From Neocallimastix lanati (nom. inval.) (taxonomy: Eukaryota; Neocallimastigomycota; Neocallimastigomycetes; Neocallimastigales; Neocallimastigaceae), in assembly GCA_016946835.1 (NCBI GenBank), contig JACVTC010000149.1, forward strand, positions 5,001-69,000: 64,000 nt of DNA, written 5' to 3'. This document shows positions 28,124 to 44,800 of the stretch, piece after piece. The position numbers and the translations under genes are program-made. A model generated the notes under the pieces. It was not told the origin of the DNA. It saw only the letters and a list, made by a program, of their open reading frames with translations, and searched no databases. Numbering within the stretch: the first letter of the stretch is position 1; each line of letters opens with the position of its first letter.

Positions 28124-29722
28124 GATTTGTATTATTAGAATTTATCATTGATCTTTTTACTTTTTCTTGAAAGTCAGAATAAGGAGATTGCCCTTATTTT
28201 CTAATTATTTATTAGTTTTTAGTATTAATGACAAGGTTAATTAATACATTAATATGTTTCTTCTTCTTGATAGAATTTTAACAATAAATGTACTAATGTG
28301 CTATAATTCTAAAAATGGAAGAGACTCTGTATTAGTTATTAGTAAACTCTCTTTGATAAATTACTTTTTAATAGTAAAAAAAAAAAAAAAAGCCCTTTTC
28401 ACAACTAATAGAATTAACGTCATACCAATGTGACAAAAAAAAGAACTTACTTGCCTTTCAAGTTCAAGTTCGAGTTATATTTAACGTATATAATAATAAT
28501 CATTCATCATACAATGAATCAATAGAAATTGAATCATCTAATAAATTTCTCTTGGTTTGAGGAAAGAGTTTAGTGGATATAATATTATCTTTTATCTATT
28601 TTACAGTTGTTACTTCTTTTGTTTTATTTTAATAATTTTTTTTCCTTTTTTTTTGGGAGATATGTTAATTTTCATCCTAATACCTTAATTACTTTAAAAT
28701 TTTCATTATATCTTCATTATATTAACTTTATATTTTATAAAAGTTTAATATCAATATTTTTATTTTATTTTATTTTATTTTATTTAAATAATTTTTATAC
28801 TTTTTTTTTTTTTTTATTTGTTAATATATTTTTTAAATTAAAATTTTTAATACTGTTAATAATTAATAAAAAAAAAAAAAAGAAGAAAAATTAAAATAAA
28901 GTAAAATTTTTTATTATCTATTATTATTAAAATTTTTTTAATTTATTATATATAGAAATTAATGAATAATATGTACATATATTTATTAAAGAAGATAAAA
29001 ATTAAAGTGAAAATTTTTATTTTATTAGAATTATAATTTTTTTTTATTTATGTTTTTTTATTATCATTGGATATGTAATTCATAGTATATTTATAATATT
29101 AATATAAAACATATAGAGAAAAAAAAAAATTTTTTTTATTTTAAATATGTTATTTTATTTTTTATTAAAAAATTAAATTTTTATATTGAAAAAAAAAAAA
29201 AAATATATATATTTTTTGACTTAGCCCATGTCGTTCTTAATATAATAAAAAATTTAAAAATATAATTATATAAAAGGAAAAATTTATATATTAAAAATAA
29301 TTAAAAAAAAAAATAAAAAAAAAAAAAAAATTATTTTATTATTTAATAATTTATTTTATTTTTATGCTTTTTTTATTTTATTTTTATTTTAATGGAGTTA
29401 AATATTATATAATTCATAATATTATAAAAATTATTTATATATTTTTTATTTTATAAAATAAAAAAACCAAAAAAAAAAAAAATTTTTTTTGAAATTTATA
29501 TTACTATTTTTCTTTATTTATAAATATAATTTTATTTATAAACTATACCAATATTTAATTCCTTTTTTAACTTATTATTATTATTAGCATAATTATTTGC
29601 TCATTTTTATCATTCATCAATTTATAAATATATATACATTTATTTTTATTTTATTTTATTTTTTTTTTTTAAATTTATTTATTCTTTTTTAATTATTTCT
29701 TAATAATATTACAAATTACAAA
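28100..29722. other. AT-rich DNA with a second short LINE-like 3' fragment; NDC80 upstream region
   Basis: A stretch at 28505-28610 (GAATCAATAGAAA..., AGAGTTTAGTGGATATAAT, TATCTATTTTA) resembles 26388-26450 and may be a second copy of the same 3' tail. The remainder to 29722 is homopolymer and AT-rich filler with no gene. The NDC80 promoter must lie in its right part, but no clear element stands out. Confidence 0.5.
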
Positions 29723-35236
<5,514 letters not shown>

Positions 35237-35766
35237 ATGAATAAATTAGTAAATAAATATATGAATATATATTTAAAAGACAACTAAAAAACGAACGAAC
35301 AAACAAACAAACATCATTATATATAAATATAAATAAATAAATTAACAATAAAATACAATAAAATAAATAAATTAATAAAAAAATAAATATATAATTATTA
35401 ATATTAAATGAAATTAAATTCTAAACATTAAATTAAAAAATGGAATCATAACATTTTATAATTTATTACTATTTATATTTGCTACATTTGACATCAGAAA
35501 TGATATTTATATTTTATTATATGTTCATTTATTTATTTATATTCTTAAATGATTAAGTCTTTCTTAATGTAAATGTAATAACATGCCATTACATGTTATT
35601 TATAATCATTTTTCTATAATAGTCTAGCATTATTGGTTGCATCTAATGATATATTGCATGACACTATCAAATAAAAATATTTTACATTTAATCATGAAGT
35701 AGTTTATGTTCAGTTTAATTGAACATATAACTGCAATATTTAACATTTTCTCTATATTGGCATTTT
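35237..35766. other. Downstream flank of NDC80, no gene seen
   Basis: AT-rich sequence with GAAC/AAAC-type short repeats and a slightly less biased stretch at 35560-35770. No coding evidence. Confidence 0.7.
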
Positions 35767-35892
35767 CTACATTCCCATAATAAAATCAACAAAGTATTTG
35801 AACTTGGGTTCAGCAATACTTTTTTTTTTTTTGATTAATGAATCTGCCATTATTGGAGTTAGAACCCCAATGAGGTGTGCTAATTTAAATTT

Positions 35893-35931
<39 letters not shown>

Positions 35932-35994
35932 TATAATTTTGTGTTGAACGAATTTTGTATTTGAAGGTTCTGTTTTGAGAGAAACATCATTCAT
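35767..35994 (-). pseudogene. Short unknown ORF/fragment (MNDVSLKTE...) with duplicated 5' end
   Basis: The minus-strand frame gives 75 codons: MNDVSLKTEPSNTKFVQHK, then a poly-Lys block from a T-run, then KFKLAHLIGVLTPIMADSL and KYFVDFIMGM. I do not recognise a family. The first ~20 codons with their upstream AT tract recur at about 36257-36327 (MNDVSLKTELSN, then stop), so the start region has been duplicated. The homopolymer inside the frame and the lack of any domain suggest a gene or transposon fragment rather than a working gene. Confidence 0.3.
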
Positions 35995-36305
35995 TGTTAT
36001 ATTTGATATATATATATATATATATTTTTTTTTTTTTTATTTATTAATTTTCATTTTCAGCTATTTTCTTATATGGTTTATTATTCTTTGATATATAGTT
36101 ACCTAATTCTTTGGGGTGGAGGGGGGAAGGAAATTAAGGAATAAATTCAAATTTCAAAATCTGAATACCATTGATGAAAAGTTTTCCATTTATAAAAATA
36201 TAAAATATAAAATTTTTGAATAGGAAATTTATTAATTGTATGTATTTTGTTTTATATATTTGAAAGTTCTGTTTTAAGAGAAACATCATTCATTGGTATG
36301 TTTGA

Positions 36306-36343
<38 letters not shown>

Positions 36344-36395
36344 AAGAGAATAACTTTATTTAATTTTATAATAATAATAATAAAATTACATGATT

Positions 36396-36435
<40 letters not shown>

Positions 36436-36486
36436 CTAAGAGAATAACTTTATTTAATTTTATAATAATAATAAAATTACATGATT

Positions 36487-36536
<50 letters not shown>

Positions 36537-36593
36537 CTAAGAGAATAACTTTATTTAATTTTATAATAATAATAATAATAAAATTACATGATT
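36344..36593. repeat. Three ~95-bp tandem units, each ending in a long T run
   Basis: Copies start at 36344, 36438 and 36539 with AAGAGAATAACTTTATTTAA, then an ATA stretch, then AAAATTACATGATTTC. The first two end in a 30-45-base T run plus AGACT. Only triplet number and T-run length vary. Confidence 0.93.
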
Positions 36594-36659
36594 TTAAATG
36601 AAAAAATAAAAAAAAAAAAAAAAAAAAATAAAAATAAAATGTAAAATTCATGAAATAAA

Positions 36660-37267
36660 ATAGTATATATTATAATAGATATAAAAGTGCGTTAGAAGTC
36701 ATAGCCTCCTCTAACTTTTCCCATTCCTCGATGATAAATACCATACGTCCATTATTGCAAGTAATCATTTAAAGTATTAGTGTTGTCTTTCACCACCGGG
36801 AGGTGAAAATCCAATGCCTAATCCATGCCTTATCATTTCGACCGTCGACGCTCTTTAGCAACAACGGTAGATTCAATAGATTCAATGGAATATCATTTCA
36901 TCATCAAACTAAAAAATCGACAAATTAATGGTATTACGTTTATTAGGAAAACTCTGCAATCCTCACAAAATACGGAACAGTCGACGACGAAGATGAACTT
37001 TGCTTAAAAAAATATTGTCAATTAATTATTCATATCCTATCTGTGATAACAGTTAGTGTCTACATTAACTATTTGATAGTATTCATATCTGTGATAACAG
37101 TTAGTGTCTACTTTAACTATTTGATAGTGGACTCTATTTAGAAATAATAAAAAAAAAAAAAAAATTTTTTTTTAATAAAAGAATTTCAGCATCCTTTAAA
37201 ATATTTCATTCGAAATTCACGGGAAAAGATAGCATTTTAGAAAACCAATGTTCCAATCGAAGGTTTA

Positions 37268-37313
<46 letters not shown>

Positions 37314-37400
37314 AAATAACAAGGACACCTTTCCGGACAGCCTTTCTCAATCATTTTTGACAACTTTGGCAACACGAGATATAGAAAATATAAAATAAAA
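36660..37400. other. GC-richer relic, origin unknown
   Basis: Base composition is less AT-biased than its surroundings. It contains a TTTCACC/GGTGAAA hairpin (36788-36808), a 60-codon frame starting at 36825 with no recognised domain, and a tandem ~50-bp duplication (37035-37130). After a T-run it has another unbiased block (37320-37385, GGACACCTTTCCGGACAGCC). This looks like a transposable-element remnant, but no family motif was found. Confidence 0.4.
37035..37130. repeat. Tandem duplication of ~48 bp
   Basis: ATCTGTGATAACAGTTAGTG plus TCTAC(A/T)TTAACTATTTGATAGT appears twice in tandem with one substitution. Confidence 0.92.
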
Positions 37401-37923
37401 ATAAAAATAAAAATAAATTAAAAAAATAATAAAATAAAATAAAATAAAATAAAAAAAAAAAAAAAAAAAAAAAAGATTACTTTTTATTTTGGTATTTGCA
37501 ATTATTTATTTATATTTACTTTATTTTTACTTTGTTTTATTTTGAATTAATAATATTAGGTATAAACTATTTATTTTTAATATATATATATATATAAATA
37601 GAATTTTTTTTTTTTTTATTCTTTTTTTGATTCTTCTGATAATTAATTAATTATTTAATTTTATTATCAATAATATTAGAATAATATTAGGTATAAACTA
37701 TTAATTTTTAATATATATATATATATATAAATATAATTTTTGTTTTTGTTTTTGTTTTTATTTTTTTTTTTATATTTTTCTGATAATAAATTATTTATTT
37801 AATTTTACTATTTAATAAAATTTCTTTTAAAAAGAAAAAAATATTTTTTATTATTTTTAAATTTTCTTTTTTTTGTTTTGTTTTGTTTTGGCTTTAAATT
37901 ATTTGAAAATATTTTGTTTTAAA

Positions 37924-40004
37924 TTAAGCCTTAGTAGTTTCAGTAGAAGTAGTTGTATCACTTGGATTTGGATTAGTAGCGGTTGGTTGAACTAATTCAG
38001 TTTTACCAAAGACTTCACCAATAGCTAAGACAGCCTTGGCTCTTTCTTTAGTTTCAACTGGTGAAACGGTGGTATCATTGAATAATTTATCACATACTGC
38101 AATTAAAGTACTTTCAATTTCTAATTTAGAAGATTGCCAGAGAGCACCCATACCCTTTACGGCAGCTTCTTGTTCAAGTTGATCCATTAACTTTCTCTTT
38201 TCTTCTTCGGTTAAGTTTTCGTTGGTAGCATTCATTTTATCTTGTAATTGAATTTTTTCAAAACTATTTTGTAATTCAAAAGCAGATTTGTATGTGTTAA
38301 CAGCTTCAGAAAAGACGTGACCCTTTTCCTTCATCTTACTGGTAAATTTATTAGTGTAACCAAAGATTTTCTTGTGAATGGCACCATTTTCAGCTTTGTA
38401 TTGGTAGAGAGCTTGGTTAGCCTTTAATCTGTAGATATAACCAATAGAGTGTAATAATTCAACACCATAGCTTTCATATTTTAATTCTTCAGCTTCAATA
38501 GCCATAATCTTTCTAAAGTTGTTAAGGGATTCCTTTTCCTTTTCCTTTAATTCATTGGCATTGTCAAAGTATGGTTTGACAAATTCAGTATGAATTTCGA
38601 TCTTTTTTAATAATTTACCAGTTAATTCATTAACTCTCTTTTCTTGCTTTTCTCTCTTTTCTTTTCTCATTTTTTCCATTTCAGCAGTATTATTTGGATC
38701 TACTGCTTCACCACTCATAGCTTCACTAAATTCACTTACAAGCATAAGATCACCAATATAGTCATTGAAACGTTCACCTCCAAATTGTTGTTTGAAGAAT
38801 TCTCCTGGATCAATAATAGCATCCTTGTTATCACTCTTACCGTATTTATTATATTTAGAACGCTTTTCTGGATCAGATAATACTATTTTTATTTTTATTT
38901 TTGATTTTTTTTGTGTTTAATTTTTAATTAATTATTAGATATTTTTAAATTGAAAAAAAAAAATATTATATCGATGATATAATTTATTAAGTAATAATTT
39001 TATAAAAATAAAAATAATAGTTTATAAAAATTTTTTATATTTTTTATATCGAAAATATTATTACAATATAATATAAAATTAATAATTATAATAACAAATA
39101 GATAAATAATTAGTTTAACACTTTGAATTAAATTATATAATTAATAATATTCATTTATTAAAAATTGATATTTCATAATTACTTTGATAGGCTTCAGAAA
39201 TCTTTTTGAACATTTCTTCAGCTTCTTTGTTATCTGGGTTCTTATCTGGATGATACTTTAAAGCCATTTTACGGTATGCCTTCTTAATTTCTATTGGAGA
39301 TGCGGTTGGGGTAACACCTAATATATCATAGTACTCAGTTTCACATGGATTTTCGTCTATTATTTTTTTTTTAATTAATAATAATGTTAATATTAAAATA
39401 TTAGAATTTTTATAAAAAAAAAAAATAAGTGATATTTATTTAAATATTCAATAATTTATTTAAATATTATTTATTTGATATCCTTTTTTTTTTTCTTTTT
39501 CTTTTCAATTTTTATTTTATTTTATTTTTTTTATTTTTGTATTATTATTTTATTTAGATATTATAAATTATTACTACTCATGTATAAATTTACTTATTTT
39601 TATTTATTTACTGATAATATTATTATTTTGTATTCTTATTTATTTATTTATTTATTTTAATTCTTGAGTATATATTGCTAATTTTTATATATAACTTGTT
39701 ATATTTTCTTTGCCTCTTTTTTTTTTTTTTTTATTATTTTCAATAATTATTTTTAATATTTACCAGTTCCAGTTTTTCCAGATCTAGAGAAAAATGAAGG
39801 TTTTTCATTTTTCTTTTCACCTTCTTTAGTTTTTGGTTTTTCTTCAATTGGTGAAAATTGGTATTGACAGTTGTAACACTTAATCTTGAAAGATTGATTG
39901 TTTTCTGGTTGGTTATATTCAACTGAACTACCACATTCTGGGCATTTTGTAACCTTTACGTTTTGTGGTTTTCTTGATTCAACAACGACTTCTTCAGTAG
40001 CCAT
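37924..40004 (-). CDS. Zinc-ribbon / J-domain / DnaJ-X co-chaperone (Caj1/Djp1-like), 3 exons
   Basis: Exons on the minus strand: 40004-39764, 39356-39183, 38882-37924. They code 457 residues with phase closed and GT-AG introns. The protein should stimulate Hsp70 ATPase. Residues 21-46 form a zinc ribbon (CPEC...CYNC; C21, C24, C43, C46). The J-domain (about 88-150) has [20 protein letters not shown], the essential HPD in KYHPDKNP, and a following [14 protein letters not shown]. The C-terminal two thirds matches the DnaJ-X layout: [13 protein letters not shown], then charged helices with [13 protein letters not shown] and [18 protein letters not shown]. It ends in a Thr-rich tail. No signal peptide or Gly/Phe region is visible, so it is a type III J-protein, probably cytosolic or peroxisome-linked as Djp1 is. 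Confidence 0.92.
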
Positions 40005-40582
40005 ATTAATAGTTAATATAAATTACTGTTTTTTTTTTTTTTTTTTTTTTTTTTTGTATTAACAAATAATATAGTAAAAAAAATAATTTAATAAAATATA
40101 TAAAAATTTAAAAAAAAAAAAAAAATAAAACTTTCGGTCTATTTTTTTTATATAATGATAAAATTATTTCTAATTTTTATAGATAATTTTTTTTAGATTT
40201 TCGTTTTTTAAATAAAAAGGAAATGATAAATTTTCCTTATTTTATTACATATTTATATACTTCCTTTTTATAATATTTACAATACTATATATTAATAATA
40301 TTTTTTTATTATTTTAGTTTACCTTAATAATTCTTTTTTATTCGAAATTTCTTTTAAGAAAAAAAAGAATAAAAATGAAACAAAATTAAATTTTTTTATA
40401 TTTTATTATTAAATAAATGGATATATACAAATATGTTATGTAATTTATAATTAACCAATAGAATTTTATGAGAATTTAATATATAATAAAAAAATATGTC
40501 AATTTTTTTTATTTTTAGTAGTATTAAAGATTGATTTTTAAGGCTTTTCTTATCTTAATGTATGTATTAAAAATATTAAAAT

Positions 40583-40586
40583 ATTA

Positions 40587-40621
<35 letters not shown>

Positions 40622-40625
40622 AAAA

Positions 40626-40680
<55 letters not shown>

Positions 40681-40727
40681 AAAATAAATAAAAAATAAAT
40701 AAATAAATAAATAAATAAATATAAATA
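40583..40727. repeat. AAAT tetranucleotide array
   Basis: About 35 copies of AAAT/AAATA with a few one-base interruptions. Confidence 0.93.
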
Positions 40728-40808
40728 AAAGTGAAATTATCTAAAGATTTAATAGAATTAAAATACTAATATAATTTTTAGCAATAATAAATAGAATAAA
40801 TATAATTA

Positions 40809-40931
40809 AATATTTAAATATCCGTTATTTATTAATAATTTTTATGAATATTAATAAATAATGGATATTTAAATATTTAAACTAGTTATTGATATATAAA
40901 AAGTCAATTAGTTATTAATAACTAATTGACT
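40809..40931. repeat. Two adjacent inverted repeats
   Basis: First palindrome: the ~31-bp arm TTAAATATTTAAATATCCGT... pairs with ...ATGGATATTTAAATATTTAA around a 13-nt loop, with one G-T mismatch. Second: 40902-40931 AGTCAATTAGTTAT-TA-ATAACTAATTGACT, perfect 14-bp arms with a 2-nt centre. Confidence 0.9.
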
Positions 40932-41256
40932 AATAATATTATTATAAGTTATCACAAAAAGTTATAATTAACAATTAAATTATTACATATTTTTTATACT
41001 TAATTATTTAAAAATGTTATATTTAAAAAGTAAATTTTTTTTTTTTTCTTTTTTTTTTTTTTTTAATGTATTTGTTATACATTAATTTAAAAGTTATTTT
41101 TCAACTTTTGTATGATTTTTTCATGCTTATTTTATTTTAACGTTTTAATAATATTTCTTTATCCTATTATTTCATTATTTTATTTTTACTTTTTAATAAT
41201 ATTTCTTAATCCTATTATTTCATTATTTTAGACATATATATATTTTATTTTTATTG

Positions 41257-41734
<478 letters not shown>

Positions 41735-41748
41735 GATTAAGAGTCTCA
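41735..41748 (+). other. Copia primer-binding site complementary to tRNA-Lys anticodon arm
   Basis: Immediately after the 5' LTR, GATTAAGAGTCTCA is the reverse complement of TGAGACTCTTAATC. As I recall it, that is the anticodon stem-loop of a eukaryotic tRNA-Lys(CUU). This would be internal (half-tRNA) priming as in Drosophila copia, which uses an initiator-Met fragment. There is no TGG start as a 3'-CCA primer would need. Confidence 0.6.
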
Positions 41749-41809
41749 GTTGACTCATATTATTTATTATTAAAAGTACTTAATTAATTCGCTTCACCGC
41801 TCCGAAATC

Positions 41810-44800
41810 ATGCAAGACTTTAACTTAGCTAAGGACCAACGCCTCCATGGAAAATCCAACTTTAATGAGTGGAAATTCCTTATTGACAATGCCGCTAAAC
41901 GTCAAGGTATTAAGGAATTCATGGAAGTCGACGTCGTTGGAAAACTTAATGATGTAGGTTTTAATTACAACCCCAATGTCAACGATGTTATCAACAAAGT
42001 AATTACTAAATTAATTACCAAAATGTTACCGCAAGCTCCTGCCGCACCTATTCGAAACAATGCTGAGGTTAATCGAAACAATAATGTTGATATCAATACT
42101 CAGCTAACTAACTTTTTTGGTAATCCTCTTAATCATATCAGATTAGTTGAGGAAGCAGAAAGGATCGATGCTGACATGATACTCATGATCAGTAAGAATG
42201 TCGATGATTCTGTTTTAAGAGAAATCAGCAGACTTAATAATGGTTTCCGTATAATGGAAAGACTCAAATCAAAATATGGAAATTCAAATGCTGATATGGA
42301 ATACTGGCTTAAAAGATTAAGAAGTATTAAAGCCAGAGATAGAAATCAAATCATCGAAAAGCTAGAACTTATGAAAGAAACTTTCGATGATATGGAAGAA
42401 CAACATGTGGAGATCACTGATAAGGAAAAATTAAAATATCTCTATAACGTACTACCGGATGATTATAAAAATATCATTCAAATTAATTTGAATAGTGACC
42501 CTAATGTATATATTAATAATCTCAAAAGTTTTATTTATGCAAAATCTTACCTAGAAAATTGGGAAGATAACAAAACCATTGAAAAAGATGATCCAATGGA
42601 TCTAGATTTTATCAGTAGAGGAAGAAGAACTAGTAATTCCTCAAAGAAAAATGAACACAACAACCATAATAACAAAGGCTCTAACTCTAAGAAAAGAGGA
42701 AAGCAAAATGGTAACCAATATAACAATAATAATAAAGATAATAGTAACAAAGACAATAATAATAAATCATATTGTCACATTTGTGAAGTTAAAGGACACT
42801 CTACCAGAAACTGCATATATAATATGAAGACGAAGTCAAATCATAATAAAGGGAGGCAAGAAAAGCTTCAAGTAAAGACCACATTAAATGATCATCCAAA
42901 GAAGTCTTTACATTTAATAAGTAAAATTTCTGATCCAGACAGTGCCAGTAGTTATGACGACAATTTTGATTTTGAAGACGCAAGGGCACTGATAGAAAAA
43001 CAAGAAGAAATAAACATTAACAATAAGGTTAAATTTTCTGGATTAATTGAATACGTGAATGATAGTTTTATTATTCCAAAGGAGATAACAATTCCTAATA
43101 AAAAAGAGGAATTATATGTAAACAACATCAATTATTATGAAGAAAATGATAAGACTAGTGAATGGTTATATGATACTGGTGCTGGAGAACATATAACTAA
43201 TGATTTTAATTTGCTAAATAATTTTATTCACTGCAAAATAAAGTTAAGATGTGCCAATGGGACAATGTGTAGCTTCGAAGGATATGGTACTTACGAATGT
43301 TACATTAATGGAATATATGTACGACTAGACAAGGTATTATATTCAAAATCTGCAACTAAAAATCTTATTAGTGGAATAGAACTGGCCAAAATAGGATATA
43401 GAGTCATTATTGACACTGATGATTATACACGTGGTAGATTTAACTTATGGGGTCCAAATAATGTATATATAGGAACTTATTATTCTACAAATGATAATCA
43501 ATTCTTAGTAAATACTTACAAGATTAATAAAAACTTTGAAGAAAAGGATAAAAATATTATGGCTTTAAACGAAGTTGATGAAAAAAGCCTTGAAATTTGG
43601 CATAGAAGACTAGGTCATTATTACCTAGAAAACATAAACAAATATCTAAGTTTACACCAAATAAAAACTCCTAAATGCATAGAATGTAAAGTAGCTAAAA
43701 TGTCAAGGAAATCACACGGAGGAAAAACACCAAAAGCTACGAAAATATTAGAAATAATACATTCAGACATTTCAGGTCCATACAATTCATCTATCAATAA
43801 TAAAAAATACTTTATTACATTCATGGATGAATTCTCAAGAAAAGTATGGATATATACTTTAAAATCTAAAGCCGAAGCCCCCGAATTAATTGTGGAATTC
43901 TTCAAGTACTTAAATAACCAATTTGAAGAATATAATATTAAAATATTTAAATCAGATGGAGGAAAGGAATTTAAAAATAAAACAGTTAATAAATACTGTA
44001 AAGAAAATGGAATAGAAAAAACCTATTCTCCTCCAGGTTGTCCTGAAGTAAATGGAAAAGCTGAAAGAATAAACAGAACTCTTAGAAATTCAGCTAAAAC
44101 TCTTCTATATTGGGCAGAATTATCAGAAAACTTTTGGAATTTCGCCATAAAACAGGCATGCTACATATATAACTTAATTCCCCATTCAGGAAATAAATTT
44201 TTAATACCCAATGAAGTATTTTACAACAAAAAGGTAGAGTTAAAACATTTAAAAACCTTTGGTTGTGTGTGTTATTACAGGGATGATACACAACACAAAT
44301 CAAAATTTTTACCAAATGCTAAGAAGGGCGTATTCTTGGGATTTGATGATAAAAAATATTCATATATTATCATGGATATTGAAAATAATAAAATACATTA
44401 TACTAACGATGTAGAATTCGTTGAAGAAGAGCCTAGTAAACACAAATACGAAACAAGCAATTATAAAGACTCTTACTTCTCATTTATGAAAGACAACAAT
44501 AGAAAAGATATGAATCCAGAAGATAATATTATAAATGAAGATAATAATATAAATGAAGATAATAATATAAATGAAGATAATAATATGAACAATGAAAATA
44601 ATTTTAATGGAAGAAACATCTTAAATGAAGAAAACATTTTAAATGAAAATATTAATAATGAAAGGACTACTAATACAGAACATAAAAGTAATTACATTAA
44701 AAATAAGCATGTCAATAATATATCGTTAAATGAAGAAAATCAAGAATTTGATAATAAAGATATAAACCAGAAAAATAACCATAATTTAAATAAAGATGTT

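Noticed and set aside
39753-40004. Separate 83-residue zinc protein gene
   Set aside because: It carries a GT donor at 39763 and joins in phase to the J-domain exon; fungal J-proteins of this type have the same N-terminal ribbon, so it is exon 1.
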